The position numbers were made by a program, and so were the translations under genes. Below the pieces are notes generated by a model. It saw only the letters and a list, made by a program, of their open reading frames with translations, did not search any database and was not told the origin of the DNA. A DNA stretch of 64,000 bases, from NCBI RefSeq assembly GCF_042646065.1, contig NZ_JBHRTA010000008.1:248001-312000 (forward strand), written 5' to 3'. This document shows positions 1-8,351 of this stretch, in pieces; position 1 is the stretch's first letter; every line of letters begins with the position of its first letter. This stretch comes from Parapedobacter deserti (GTDB lineage: Bacteria; Bacteroidota; Bacteroidia; Sphingobacteriales; Sphingobacteriaceae).

Positions 1-563
1 CTGATATTGTAAATCAAAGGGTCGTTATACTCGGCTATTTCCAAGTTGTTGGTAGCAATGAGATCTTTTGAGAACGTATTCTGCAGATAGGGATTGTTTT
101 TCTGAAATTCCGATTTAATGGGGATCAGAAATAGGACAGAAAAATTTCCGGCACTTTTCTTTATTGACTCATACCAGCCGTTGTCTGTTTTGATGATATC
201 AACTCCGTTGCGGATACCAGCATCCGTTTTAGGTACGAATTTGTCGGAGCCCCAGACCACCAGTTCGCTGTTTACGTAGGTAAACAGGTAGATCTCATGT
301 TGTGCCGAAAAGTAGTTGAGGATGTCTTCGGTGAGTTTGACATCGGTTTCCATGGCCTTAAGCACATCATAATTGGTTGTATCGCTGAGGAAATTATAAA
401 CGATTTGTTCCTTTTTATGCAGGGCACCTTGGAGTTTCCGGGCATCAAGGAGCAAGGTCTCCTCTTGGTCAAAGGTCAGGTTGATGGTGACGGCCGTTCC
501 GATAAAGCATAACGTTAGAACGAATAGCAAAAGCCTTATTTTGACAACCGTACTCACATTCAC
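1..563 (-). CDS. Sensor histidine kinase, N-terminal part (runs off the left edge)
   Basis: An open frame on the minus strand runs from a GTG at 563 (a second GTG lies at 557) to the window edge without a stop. There is no in-frame ATG upstream, and a TAA lies a few codons before the GTG. The product starts with one membrane segment (about residues 8-28), followed by a charged extracytoplasmic region with a WGSDKF stretch, an NGWYESIKK stretch and LIPIKSEF. That pattern is typical of the periplasmic sensor part of Bacteroidota two-component histidine kinases. The kinase core would lie outside the window, so the family call is an inference. The nearest gene is sdhB, transcribed the same way but separated by a terminator. 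Confidence 0.6.
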   Translation of the reverse strand, partial: MNVSTVVKIRLLLFVLTLCFIGTAVTINLTFDQEETLLLDARKLQGALHKKEQIVYNFLSDTTNYDVLKAMETDVKLTEDILNYFSAQHEIYLFTYVNSELVVWGSDKFVPKTDAGIRNGVDIIKTDNGWYESIKKSAGNFSVLFLIPIKSEFQKNNPYLQNTFSKDLIATNNLEIAEYNDPLIYNI

Positions 564-638
564 TTTTGTAATTTTAATTTACGTAAATATAGAAAATATC
601 TCTGACACTCGCATGCGACTGGATATCAGGGAAATGAA

Positions 639-667
639 ATCCCCACAATGATAACGATTGTGGGGAT
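639..667 (-). terminator. Terminator hairpin downstream of sdhB
   Basis: Two perfect 11-bp arms (ATCCCCACAAT at 639-649 and its complement at 657-667) enclose a 7-nt loop. Read on the minus strand, the stem is followed by a T-rich run. It lies 32 bp past the sdhB stop and fits a Rho-independent terminator for the sdh operon. Confidence 0.75.
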
Positions 668-698
668 GACAAATTATTATTACGGCGGTTTGGCGCCG

Positions 699-1469
699 TC
701 AATGTGGCTCTTCCTGTCTGAATAGCTTAGTGGAGAGGTATTCCCGGTTCATCCGGGCAATGTTGGTCAGTTTAATGCCAACGGGGCATTCCGCTTCGCA
801 CGCGCCAGTGTTGGTACAATTGCCGAAGCCTTCGGCATCCATTTGGTCAACCATGGCCTGTGCGCGGCTATATCTTTCCGCCTGTCCTTGCGGCAGCAGG
901 GCATACTGAGAAATTTTGGCAGAAACGAACAGCATTGCCGATGCATTTTTACAAGCAGCGACGCATGCGCCGCAGGAGATGCAGGTTGCTGATTCAAACG
1001 CTTCATCGGCCACGGTCTTCGGAACGGGGATCGCGTTCGCGTCAGGCACACCTCCGGTGTTTACGTTGACATAGCCGCCTGCTTGTTGAATGCGGTCAAA
1101 CGCCGAGCGATCGACTGCGAGATCCTTGATGACAGGAAACGCGGAGGCTCTCCACGGTTCTATGACAATGGTCTGCCCGTCGTGAAAGCTGCGCATGTGT
1201 AATTGGCAGGTTGTGGTACCCTGCTTTGGTCCGTGTGGTCTCCCATTGATATGCAGCGAGCACATCCCGCAGATACCTTCACGGCAGTCATGATCAAAAT
1301 GAATAGGGTCTTCGCCCTTCCGAACCAAGTCCTCATTGACTACGTCCAGCATCTCCAAAAAAGCCATATCCGGCGATATACCTGTGGCTTGGTAGGTTAC
1401 AAACTTACCCCTCGTCTTGTCGTTTTTTTGGCGCCATACTTTCAGCGTCAGGTTCATGTTTCCGCTCAT
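699..1469 (-). CDS. sdhB: Succinate dehydrogenase/fumarate reductase iron-sulfur subunit
   Basis: 256 residues. This is the electron-transfer subunit that passes electrons between the FAD of SdhA and the membrane quinone. Cysteines C62, C67, C70 and C88 form the plant-type [2Fe-2S] site (CREGICGMC). C163, C166, C169 and C173 (CISCGACVAAC) form the first half of the C-terminal ferredoxin domain, and C218, C224 and C228 (CTNTGACEAEC) the second. An ATG at 1469 starts the frame; M5 at 1457 is an alternative. It is the last gene of sdhC-sdhA-sdhB, 77 bp after sdhA, with an inverted repeat between them and a terminator behind it. Confidence 0.95.
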   Translation of the reverse strand: MSGNMNLTLKVWRQKNDKTRGKFVTYQATGISPDMAFLEMLDVVNEDLVRKGEDPIHFDHDCREGICGMCSLHINGRPHGPKQGTTTCQLHMRSFHDGQTIVIEPWRASAFPVIKDLAVDRSAFDRIQQAGGYVNVNTGGVPDANAIPVPKTVADEAFESATCISCGACVAACKNASAMLFVSAKISQYALLPQGQAERYSRAQAMVDQMDAEGFGNCTNTGACEAECPVGIKLTNIARMNREYLSTKLFRQEEPH

Positions 1470-1490
1470 TGTTATTTAGTTACAATTTAC

Positions 1491-1542
1491 GATTTTAGAT
1501 TACGGTTTACATAATTCACCGATGGCCAAAGAATCTAAAATC
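1491..1542. repeat. 11-bp inverted repeat between sdhA and sdhB
   Basis: GATTTTAGATT at 1491-1501 is perfectly complementary to AATCTAAAATC at 1532-1542, with a 30-nt spacer that fills most of the sdhA-sdhB gap. It has no T-run. An mRNA-stabilising or processing hairpin is more likely than a terminator, because sdhB needs read-through. Confidence 0.6.
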
Positions 1543-1546
1543 TAAA

Positions 1547-3478
1547 TCACTTATAGCTCCGTTGTGTCAATTTTACATTTTCGAATTCAAGGTGTTCCTT
1601 GTGAAGTACTTCAGGTTGGTTTTCACCCCGGTATTCCCAGGCGGCCACGTATTTGAAATTCTCGTCGTCCCGCTTGGCCTCACCTTCTTCTGTCTGGCTT
1701 TCCTCGCGGAAATGTCCACCACACGATTCACGGCGGTGTAGGGCATCGTCTACCATGAGTTCACCCAGCTCGAGGAAATCGGCTACCCGTCCGGCTTTTT
1801 CCAGCGACTGGTTCATTTCTTCGTTTTCACCGAGCACCGTCACGTCACTCCAAAATTCCTTCCGCAATTCCTGTATCAGTCCCTTGGCCTTTATCAATCC
1901 AGCTTCGTTGCGAGCCATGCCGCAATATTCCCACATTGTGTGTCCGAGTTTCTTGTGGATATCATCCACGGTCTTGCTTCCCCTAAGTGAAAGCAGTTTG
2001 TGCACCTGGGCTTCCACCTCCTGACGGGTTCTCTCGAAATTTGGGTGGTTTTTGTCTACTGGTTCGAAGCCAAGGCCGGCAAGGTAATCGCCCACGGTAT
2101 ATGGGATAACGAAGTAGCCATCAGCCAGCCCCTGCATCAGTGCGGAGGCTCCGAGGCGGTTGGCGCCGTGGTCAGAAAAATTGCACTCACCCAGCGCATA
2201 CAATCCAGGGACCGAAGTCATCAGGTTGTAATCTACCCACAAGCCTCCCATGGTATAGTGCACAGCGGGATAAATCCGCATGGGCTGTTTGTAAGGGTTT
2301 TCATCTGTGATCTGGTAGTACATATCAAACAGGTTTCCGTACTTGGCCCGGACCGTATCTTCGCCAAGGCGGTTTATAGCATCTTCGAAGTCAAGATACA
2401 CCGCGATACCGGAGGCACCCACACCGCGACCTTCGTCAACCACCTCCTTGGCATTGCGAGAGGCGACATCGCGGGGTACGAGATTACCGAAAGAGGGGTA
2501 TTTGCGCTCCAGGTAGTAATCCCGATCTTCTTCTTTGATGTCAGCTATCTTGATTTCACCTTTCCGAAGCCTTTGAGCCAGTTCTACGGTCTTAGGTACC
2601 CATACGCGTCCATCATTGCGTAGTGACTCTGACATGAGTGTCAGCTTGGATTGGTGATCGCCTGTTACCGGAATGCAGGTTGGGTGTATTTGTGTGTAGC
2701 ACGGATTACTGAAAAATGCGCCCCGTTTGTGGGCGCGCCATGCTGCCGTGACATTGCAACCCATGGCGTTGGTTGACAGGAAAAATACGTTGCCGTATCC
2801 GCCCGTGCAGAGTAGCACGGCATGGCCTTCGTGCGATTCGATAGCGCCGGTTACCATATTACGGGTGATGATGCCCCGTGCATGTCCATCAATAGTGACC
2901 AGATCCAGCATCTCATGCCGGTTGTACATCTTTACTTTGCCTTTGTTGATTTGACGGTTGAGCGCAGAGTAAGCACCCAGCAGCAGTTGCTGTCCGGTTT
3001 GCCCGCGTGCATAAAACGTCCGCGATACTTGGGCGCCTCCGAAAGACCGGTTATCGAGCAGGCCGCCGTAATCACGGGCGAAGGGCACACCCTGTGCGAC
3101 ACATTGGTCGATGATATTCACCGAAACCTCAGCCAGCCGGTACACATTGGCTTCACGTGCGCGGTAGTCGCCGCCCTTGATCGTGTCATAGAACAGGCGG
3201 AATACGCTGTCTCCGTCGTTCTGGTAGTTTTTGGCAGCGTTAATTCCCCCCTGAGCCGCGATTGAATGCGCCCGTCTGGGGCTATCTTGATAGCAAAAAG
3301 CCTTAACGTTATAACCCAATTCTGCAAGGGACGCAGCGGCCGATGATCCCGCCAGCCCCGTTCCCACAACGATGATGGTGTATTTCCGTTTATTGGCCGG
3401 ATTGACCAATTTCAGGTTAAACTTATGGTTTGACCACTTATCGGCCAATGGCCCTGCTGGTGTTTTTGAATCTAACAT
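1547..3478 (-). CDS. sdhA: Succinate dehydrogenase/fumarate reductase flavoprotein subunit
   Basis: 643 residues from the ATG at 3478. The frame is open up to 3517, but the start MLDSKTPAGPLADKW matches the usual N-terminus of the Bacteroidota family better. It carries out succinate oxidation or fumarate reduction at the inner face of the membrane. The FAD-binding Rossmann motif VGTGLAGSSAA is at residues 38-48. RRAHSIAAQGGINA (H71) is the site of covalent FAD attachment, and HPTCIP lies in the capping/catalytic region. It is the middle gene of sdhCAB, 58 bp after sdhC. The long flavoprotein with a one-piece cytochrome b places it with the epsilonproteobacterial/Bacteroidota fumarate-reductase-like type. 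Confidence 0.95.
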   Translation of the reverse strand: MLDSKTPAGPLADKWSNHKFNLKLVNPANKRKYTIIVVGTGLAGSSAAASLAELGYNVKAFCYQDSPRRAHSIAAQGGINAAKNYQNDGDSVFRLFYDTIKGGDYRAREANVYRLAEVSVNIIDQCVAQGVPFARDYGGLLDNRSFGGAQVSRTFYARGQTGQQLLLGAYSALNRQINKGKVKMYNRHEMLDLVTIDGHARGIITRNMVTGAIESHEGHAVLLCTGGYGNVFFLSTNAMGCNVTAAWRAHKRGAFFSNPCYTQIHPTCIPVTGDHQSKLTLMSESLRNDGRVWVPKTVELAQRLRKGEIKIADIKEEDRDYYLERKYPSFGNLVPRDVASRNAKEVVDEGRGVGASGIAVYLDFEDAINRLGEDTVRAKYGNLFDMYYQITDENPYKQPMRIYPAVHYTMGGLWVDYNLMTSVPGLYALGECNFSDHGANRLGASALMQGLADGYFVIPYTVGDYLAGLGFEPVDKNHPNFERTRQEVEAQVHKLLSLRGSKTVDDIHKKLGHTMWEYCGMARNEAGLIKAKGLIQELRKEFWSDVTVLGENEEMNQSLEKAGRVADFLELGELMVDDALHRRESCGGHFREESQTEEGEAKRDDENFKYVAAWEYRGENQPEVLHKEHLEFENVKLTQRSYK

Positions 3479-3536
3479 ACGTTCGAGTCTATATATCATT
3501 GTGCCCGTGAATCGCATGCGCGGGCTTCATAACAGT

Positions 3537-4310
3537 TTAGTTGAAAAAATAAAAATAGATCGGCATGGATGCAAACCCAATGGGGATAGCCACCCCGAAC
3601 AGCCATATGCCGAGGAACCGCACGATCGGAGCGTACTTCCTATGATCCCACCCCAATGTCTGGAATGCACTTTTGAACCCATGAATGAGGTGGAACGATA
3701 GGGCAGCCATGGAAATGACATAAAAAGCCACCAGCAACCAGTTGGTGAAGGTAAACTGAACCTGTTTATAGAGATCTTTTGCTTTAAGTACCTCTACATC
3801 ATTGTCTACATATTTAATATAGTCAGTGTACTCGTCGCCAATCAGTTCGGTCACTGTAGTTTCCTGTGTAGCCAGATCGGTACGGTATTCAACATAGGGA
3901 ACGCCATCGTTGTGGTATTTCCACCAAAAGTTGCTCATGTGGGTGACGATAAACACCAGCAATACCGTTCCAAGAATGCCCATGTTGCGGGAACTCCAGG
4001 CACTATTTGCCGAACCTTGAAACACGGCATATCCCACTGGACGTGCTTTGCGGTTATTGATGGTGACAACCAATGCATAGATGGCATGAACGACAATGGA
4101 AATATAAAGCAGGTAAGAGACGATTCGGATAGGGATGAAATGCGTCATAAAATGAGCATAGTCATTGAAAGCCTTTCCTTGATCGTTGTAAAATAATTGT
4201 AAATTGCCAATTAGGTGTATGATTAAAAAAATACACAGAAACAAACCTGTGAAACTCATAATCAGCTTTTTCCCCAGTGATGAAGAAAGCAGGTGTTTGG
4301 ACTTACTCAT
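3537..4310 (-). CDS. sdhC: Succinate dehydrogenase/fumarate reductase cytochrome b subunit
   Basis: 257 residues with five predicted membrane helices (roughly 15-37, 58-82, 108-128, 185-212 and 228-254). It anchors SdhAB and reacts with menaquinone. Histidines sit in helices as expected for a two-heme type B anchor: LIIHLIG (H32), VVHAIYAL (H74), VTHMSNFWW and SFHLIHGF. The single fused subunit replaces the SdhC+SdhD pair of proteobacteria. It is the first gene of the operon. The ATG at 4310 is preceded closely by GAGGAG, one of the few clear Shine-Dalgarno sites in the window. Confidence 0.92.
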   Translation of the reverse strand: MSKSKHLLSSSLGKKLIMSFTGLFLCIFLIIHLIGNLQLFYNDQGKAFNDYAHFMTHFIPIRIVSYLLYISIVVHAIYALVVTINNRKARPVGYAVFQGSANSAWSSRNMGILGTVLLVFIVTHMSNFWWKYHNDGVPYVEYRTDLATQETTVTELIGDEYTDYIKYVDNDVEVLKAKDLYKQVQFTFTNWLLVAFYVISMAALSFHLIHGFKSAFQTLGWDHRKYAPIVRFLGIWLFGVAIPIGFASMPIYFYFFN

Positions 4311-4338
4311 TCTCCTCGATGATTTTAATTTTGGTAAG

Positions 4339-4346
4339 CAAATCTA
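4339..4346 (-). promoter_or_regulatory. Candidate -7 box for sdhCAB
   Basis: TAGATTTG on the minus strand matches the Bacteroidota -7 consensus TAnnTTTG, 29 bp before the sdhC ATG. A TTG at the expected -33 distance is not clear, so only the -7 element is claimed. Confidence 0.45.
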
Positions 4347-4492
4347 CCAATAGATTTAATACGGTTGAAAACAAACAAGGAAAATCGGTAATTTAGAAAT
4401 ATTCTAAGAGAAGGTCAAGGACGTTGCAGAACGGTGTTTCAAAAAGGACTGTCATTGAACTTTGTATTGCAAGTATATTAATGACAAGCCAA

Positions 4493-4556
4493 TAAATTGC
4501 AAAACCCTCAAAATCGCGGCCGAAAACAGACTTGACTTTGAGGGTTTTGCAATTTA
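4493..4556. repeat. 20-bp perfect inverted repeat (hairpin) after the beta-barrel gene
   Basis: Positions 4493-4512 and 4537-4556 are perfectly complementary over 20 bp, with a 24-nt GC-rich loop. It starts 26 bp past the stop of the minus-strand beta-barrel gene, so it probably ends that transcript or protects its 3' end. Neither strand has a proper T-run behind the stem. Confidence 0.7.
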
Positions 4557-4581
4557 AGGGGAAACCGAAACATTGCGGCAG

Positions 4582-5187
4582 TTAGAACAGGCGGTAGCCC
4601 ACTCCCAGCGACCAAAGATTAATCTTTTGTGACCGATTGCTGTTCTCACTCAAATTGCTTAAGCCGTGTTCATATCGTAGGTCCGCCCTGAACTTGCTGA
4701 TGTCTACCCCGAGGCCACCTGTTACCGCCCACGCCTGGCTCTTATAACTGTTGAAGTCGGTGACATCCTGAAGGGCTTGGCCAATTCCCTCGTCTACCAC
4801 AAAAGAAACCACAGGTCCGGCCTGTACCCGTACACCCAACGGTCCGAGTCCGATCCGGGTACCTAAAAGTAAAGGCAAGTCCAAACTGGTAAACGTTACG
4901 TTAGCTGTTACATTTCCGCCTTCGGGATTGTCGAATTCGGCTTTTGAGCTTTTTCCGGTAAAGTAAAGTTCAGGTTGAAAATGTACTCCCGCACCGCCTA
5001 TCCGTGCCCAGATACCAGCCTGATACCCTGTGCGGGTGCTTCCGTCAAGCCAATTACCATCATCCGTCCTCAAGGTGGAGAAGTTTAGCGCCCCTTTCAA
5101 ACCTAACTGGAAAGTAGGCATTAGTTGGGCATTTGCCGCCAGAATAGTCGACGACACCAGAAAAGCAATAATAAGGTACTTTTTCAT
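4582..5187 (-). CDS. Outer-membrane beta-barrel protein (PorT/OmpW-like)
   Basis: 201 residues from the ATG at 5187. The frame extends upstream to 5244, but MKKYLIIAFLVSS is a clean signal peptide with cleavage near ANA|Q. The mature part has alternating glycine/aromatic strands (FQLGLKGALNFS, RTGYQAGIWARI, LPLLLGTRIGLG, LWSLGVGYRLF) and ends in an aromatic residue, as expected for an 8-10-stranded barrel of the Bacteroidota porin-like family. Its function is unknown. It is transcribed alone between the sdh operon and the divergent CsbD-like gene. Confidence 0.8.
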   Translation of the reverse strand: MKKYLIIAFLVSSTILAANAQLMPTFQLGLKGALNFSTLRTDDGNWLDGSTRTGYQAGIWARIGGAGVHFQPELYFTGKSSKAEFDNPEGGNVTANVTFTSLDLPLLLGTRIGLGPLGVRVQAGPVVSFVVDEGIGQALQDVTDFNSYKSQAWAVTGGLGVDISKFRADLRYEHGLSNLSENSNRSQKINLWSLGVGYRLF

Positions 5188-5299
5188 AATGTATTCCTTT
5201 AATTTAAAATACGGTTGTAAAACTGTTTCCAGCATTTCCTGCAAAATTCAAGCCGAAATTGAAAACCGGCGGAGGGCGGATGTGCAATGCCCGTAAAGC

Positions 5300-5330
5300 T
5301 TGGATATAACTAGCAAGTTAGCTAAGTTTG
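5300..5330 (+). promoter_or_regulatory. Promoter of the CsbD-like/CsaA/tadA group
   Basis: TTG at 5300-5302 and TAAGTTTG at 5323-5330 are separated by 20 bp, a very good fit to the Bacteroidota -33/-7 pattern. The first downstream gene starts at 5350, giving a short leader. Confidence 0.7.
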
Positions 5331-5349
5331 TGGTCAAAATTGATGGAAC

Positions 5350-5565
5350 ATGGCGGCAATCAAAATCAGCCCAGACGAATGGGAAATATTGAAAAAGAAG
5401 TTCAGGCGAAAGTACAATCACCTTTCGGATGACGACCTTGCCTACGAACAGGGGAAAGAAGAGGAGTTGATCGGCCGACTGGCCAACAGGGTAAAGCGCA
5501 ACAGGGAGTACATCTTGTTTACGCTGAAAAAAGGGTTGGCAGATCTGGAAAGTAACCGGCTTTAG
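5350..5565 (+). CDS. CsbD-like small stress protein
   Basis: 71 residues. The core (EWEILKKKFRRKYNHLSDDD, then AYEQGKEEELIGRLANRV) follows the CsbD/YjbJ pattern of a lysine-rich helix, a (S/T)DDDL turn, a GK(E/R)xxLxGR stretch and a second helix. CsbD proteins are abundant in general stress responses, but their molecular role is unknown. It has its own promoter at 5300-5330, and the CsaA-like gene follows after 11 bp, so they are probably co-transcribed. The charged tail is slightly longer than usual. Confidence 0.7.
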   Translation: MAAIKISPDEWEILKKKFRRKYNHLSDDDLAYEQGKEEELIGRLANRVKRNREYILFTLKKGLADLESNRL

Positions 5566-5576
5566 CACATCGCTTC

Positions 5577-5915
5577 ATGGAAGAAATCACTTGGCACGAC
5601 TTTGAAAAGGTAGCCTTACATGTAGGCACGATCATAGCGGTTGAAGATTTTCCGACGGCGCGTAAAACAGCCTATAAGCTCCGGATAGACTTCGGCAAAA
5701 AGATCGGCATACGACGGAGCAGCGCACAGATTACCAAGCACTATAGCAAAGACGAATTGATCGGCAAGCAGGTGATCGGTGTGGTCAACTTCCCCAAGAA
5801 ACAGATAGCCGATTTCATCTCGGAATGTTTGGTTACGGGGTTTGCAGACGAAAATGGCGACATCGTGCTCAGCACTGTGGAACGCAATGTGCCCAATGGG
5901 GCCAAACTTGTTTGA
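5577..5915 (+). CDS. tRNA-binding domain protein, CsaA-like chaperone
   Basis: 112 residues forming a single OB-fold tRNA-binding domain (EMAP/Trbp111 type). Landmarks are the N-terminal FEKVALHVGTIIAVEDFPTA, the KLRIDFG strand, IRRSSAQITKHY and IGKQVIGVVNFPKKQIADF, ending in VPNGAKLV. CsaA homologues act as dimeric chaperones linked to protein export; free Trbp111 relatives bind tRNA. Which role applies cannot be told from sequence. It lies between the CsbD-like gene and tadA in one transcription direction. Confidence 0.82.
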   Translation: MEEITWHDFEKVALHVGTIIAVEDFPTARKTAYKLRIDFGKKIGIRRSSAQITKHYSKDELIGKQVIGVVNFPKKQIADFISECLVTGFADENGDIVLSTVERNVPNGAKLV

Positions 5916-5971
5916 CACCGGCTACCCAGCAATTTGTTTACGCAGCACGTTATATTACGCAATACCGACCC

Positions 5972-6445
5972 ATGAGATACATCAACTTCGAAGATACCGG
6001 CGATGCAATCTCCGACGAGGTTTTCATGAAAGAAGCGCTCAAGGAGGCCCATATCGCGTTGGAGCAGGATGAAGTGCCCATCGGTGCTGTCATCGTGTCA
6101 AAAAACAGAATTATCGGGCGGGGCCACAACCTAACGGAGCGGCTGAATGACGTGACCGCACATGCCGAAATGCAGGCATTTACCGCCGCGGCTAACTACG
6201 TTGGGGGCAAATACTTACACGATTGTACGTTGTATGTGACCATAGAGCCCTGCGTGATGTGCGCAGGCGCCGCTTATTGGACACAGATATCACGGATCGT
6301 GTTTGGCGCACGGGATGAGAAACGCGGATTTTCCGTCTTCGGTAGTCAGCTGCTACATCCTAAAACAACTGTCATCAGTGGTATTTTAGCCGAAGAAAGT
6401 GCAACGCTTATCACGTCATTTTTCCGTAATAAACGAGCGCAATAG
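5972..6445 (+). CDS. tadA: tRNA adenosine(34) deaminase-type nucleoside deaminase
   Basis: 157 residues from the ATG at 5972; the frame is open upstream, but that part overlaps the preceding gene. The cytidine/deoxycytidylate deaminase zinc site is complete: HAEMQAF gives H64 and catalytic E66, and EPCVMCAGA gives C94 and C97. EVPIGAVIV and the C-terminal FFRNKRAQ agree with TadA, which converts adenosine to inosine in the tRNA-Arg(ACG) wobble position. A guanine-deaminase-like relative cannot be fully excluded, but the length and motif order favour TadA. Confidence 0.85.
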   Translation: MRYINFEDTGDAISDEVFMKEALKEAHIALEQDEVPIGAVIVSKNRIIGRGHNLTERLNDVTAHAEMQAFTAAANYVGGKYLHDCTLYVTIEPCVMCAGAAYWTQISRIVFGARDEKRGFSVFGSQLLHPKTTVISGILAEESATLITSFFRNKRAQ

Positions 6446-6539
6446 ATGTTTTGCTAGTGGTGTTGAAAACAAAATAGCGCATTTAACCGTTTACATAACC
6501 AGCACGGTTGCCTAAACACGGGTTAGCAAAGGATCGGAG

Positions 6540-6572
6540 AGTTGCTTTTAAAGGCAACTTTAGCTAAGTTTG
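6540..6572 (+). promoter_or_regulatory. sod promoter with an embedded 20-bp palindrome
   Basis: TTG at 6542-6544 and TAAGTTTG at 6565-6572, 20 bp apart, make a consensus promoter 45 bp before the superoxide dismutase gene. AGTTGCTTTT/AAAGGCAACT at 6540-6559 is an inverted repeat (9 of 10 pairs) covering the -33 element. The placement would let a dimeric regulator block or control polymerase; its identity is unknown. Confidence 0.65.
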
Positions 6573-6616
6573 TCAAACACTTAATAACTAATTTTTAATT
6601 TAAAATAATACATACT

Positions 6617-7228
6617 ATGGCTTTTGAACTACCGGCGTTACCGTACGCCACTGACGCATTGGAACCCCATATTGACAAAGAAACCATGGAAATACACCAT
6701 GGAAAGCACCATCAAGCTTATGTAGATAACCTGAATAAGGCCATCGCGGGCACGGATGCAGAAAGCCTGACCATCGAAGAGATCTGCGCGAACATTTCGA
6801 AATATCCTGCAGCCGTGCGCAACAATGGGGGCGGGCATTACAACCACTCATTGTTCTGGACCGTTCTGTCTCAGAATGGCGGAGGCACACCTTCAGGCGA
6901 TCTGGCAGCGGCCATTGATGAGGCGTTCGGGTCATTCGACGAACTAAAGAAAAAGCTGCAGGAAGCCGGAGCAACACGGTTTGGTTCAGGCTGGGCCTGG
7001 TTGGTGGTAGATGATGCGGGTAAGCTTCAGGTAACCTCAACACCGAACCAGGACAATCCATTGTTTGACATTGCTGAAGTAAGAGGCACACCGATATTGG
7101 GTATCGACGTATGGGAACATGCCTATTATCTAAAATATCAAAACAAGCGTCCGGGATATTTGGAAGCAATTTTTAACGTCATCGATTGGGATGCTGTAGC
7201 CAAGCGTTACGCAGACGCTATCAAGTAA
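6617..7228 (+). CDS. sodA: Superoxide dismutase, Mn/Fe family
   Basis: 203 residues, usual length. It dismutes superoxide to peroxide and oxygen in the cytoplasm. The metal ligands are H27 (EIHHGKHH), H77 (GGHYNHSLFW), D164 and H168 (DVWEHAYY). Glycine 72 with N145-Q146-D147-N148-P149 (NQDNP) is the arrangement seen in Mn or cambialistic enzymes, whereas strict Fe enzymes carry a Gln near position 70. This metal preference is an inference. The gene stands alone, with a strong promoter carrying a palindrome upstream and a terminator at 7254-7298. Confidence 0.95.
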   Translation: MAFELPALPYATDALEPHIDKETMEIHHGKHHQAYVDNLNKAIAGTDAESLTIEEICANISKYPAAVRNNGGGHYNHSLFWTVLSQNGGGTPSGDLAAAIDEAFGSFDELKKKLQEAGATRFGSGWAWLVVDDAGKLQVTSTPNQDNPLFDIAEVRGTPILGIDVWEHAYYLKYQNKRPGYLEAIFNVIDWDAVAKRYADAIK

Positions 7229-7253
7229 AGTAAACAAGCTGAAATCGAATAGC

Positions 7254-7298
7254 AAAAATGGCGGTCATACTTTGCGGTATGCATCGCCATTTTTTTTG
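7254..7298 (+). terminator. Terminator of the sod gene
   Basis: AAAAATGGCG at 7254-7263 pairs with CGCCATTTTT from 7285, and an inner TCATAC...GTATG pairing extends the hairpin. A run of eight T follows, a clear Rho-independent terminator. Confidence 0.8.
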
Positions 7299-7340
7299 TG
7301 TGCGGTATTTATGCAAATCTGTTTATAGTATTATAGCCTT

Positions 7341-8351
7341 ATGACTAAAACAATGCAAGCGATCGTCCTTGATGGAATTAAGGAATCGCTGATATTGAAA
7401 AAAATACCTGTACCCGATTTGGAACGCGGTGAAGCATTAGTGCGCGTTAGGGCAGCTTCATTCAACCGTCGTGATTGGTGGATACAGCAAGGGCAGTATG
7501 CGGGGCTGAAGTTTCCCATCGTGCTCGGTTCTGACGGCGCAGGCATTGTCGAGTCGGTTGGCGGGGAAGCTCACGAAGGCTGGGTGGGTAAGGAGGTGAT
7601 CATTAACCCGTCCCTGGCATGGGGTGACAGCCAAGGCGCTCAGCAAAAGACCTTTTCTATTTTAGGGTTGCCCCATGACGGCACCTTTGCGGAGTATGTG
7701 CGGGTATCGGTGGCAAACCTGCATGAAAAACCACGGCACCTTTCGTTTGAAGAAGCGGCTGCGCTGCCCCTGGGTGGGCTCACGGCCTACCGGGCCCTCT
7801 TTAGCCGCGCAGGGCTGGAAGCGGGACAAAACGTTTTGGTGATGGGCGCCGGAGGAGGTGTAGCTACTTTCACCCTTCAGTGGGCTGTACAGGCAGGCGC
7901 CACCGTGTATGTCACTTCCAGTACCATGGCGAAAATCGAACGAGCTGTGGCGTTAGGCGCCGAAGGGGGCGTGCTGTATAATCATGATAATTGGGCACAG
8001 CAGCTGCAGGAGTTGGCGGGTGGTTTTGATGTGATTGTAGACAGCGCCTTAGGGGACGCTTTTGCGCATCACCTCGATTTAGCAAAACCAGGTGGCAAGA
8101 TTGTGTTTTTCGGCGGCACTGCAGGAGACCTGCCACCACTCAATGGGCGCAAAATATTCTGGAAACAGCTTTCGTTATTGGGAACAACCATGGGATCGCC
8201 AGCAGACTTTGCCAATATGCTCGACTTTGTAAACCGCCACAGCATAAAACCGGTCATCGATAGCGTTCATCCACTGAAGCACGCAGAAATTGCACTACGA
8301 AAGATGGACACATCGGCTCAGTTTGGTAAGATCGTGCTACGAGTGGAGTGA
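7341..8351 (+). CDS. Zinc-type alcohol dehydrogenase-like NAD(P)H:quinone oxidoreductase
   Basis: 336 residues (M5 at 7353 is an alternative start). It is a medium-chain dehydrogenase/reductase: a GroES-like N-terminal domain (SFNRRDWWIQQGQY, VLGSDGAGIVESVG) followed by a Rossmann domain with VLVMGAGGGVATFTLQWA near residue 170. The catalytic-zinc cysteine and the four-cysteine structural loop of true alcohol dehydrogenases are absent, so this is a zinc-free quinone or enone reductase type. The substrate is unknown. It stands alone and is convergent with the DinB gene. Confidence 0.8.
   Translation: MTKTMQAIVLDGIKESLILKKIPVPDLERGEALVRVRAASFNRRDWWIQQGQYAGLKFPIVLGSDGAGIVESVGGEAHEGWVGKEVIINPSLAWGDSQGAQQKTFSILGLPHDGTFAEYVRVSVANLHEKPRHLSFEEAAALPLGGLTAYRALFSRAGLEAGQNVLVMGAGGGVATFTLQWAVQAGATVYVTSSTMAKIERAVALGAEGGVLYNHDNWAQQLQELAGGFDVIVDSALGDAFAHHLDLAKPGGKIVFFGGTAGDLPPLNGRKIFWKQLSLLGTTMGSPADFANMLDFVNRHSIKPVIDSVHPLKHAEIALRKMDTSAQFGKIVLRVE

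Noticed and set aside
2000..2623. 207-codon open frame opposite sdhA
   Set aside because: Opposite strand of conserved sdhA; no recognisable domain.
5248..5568. 106-codon minus-strand frame over the CsbD-like gene
   Set aside because: The plus-strand CsbD-like protein has a promoter and family motifs; the opposite frame has none.
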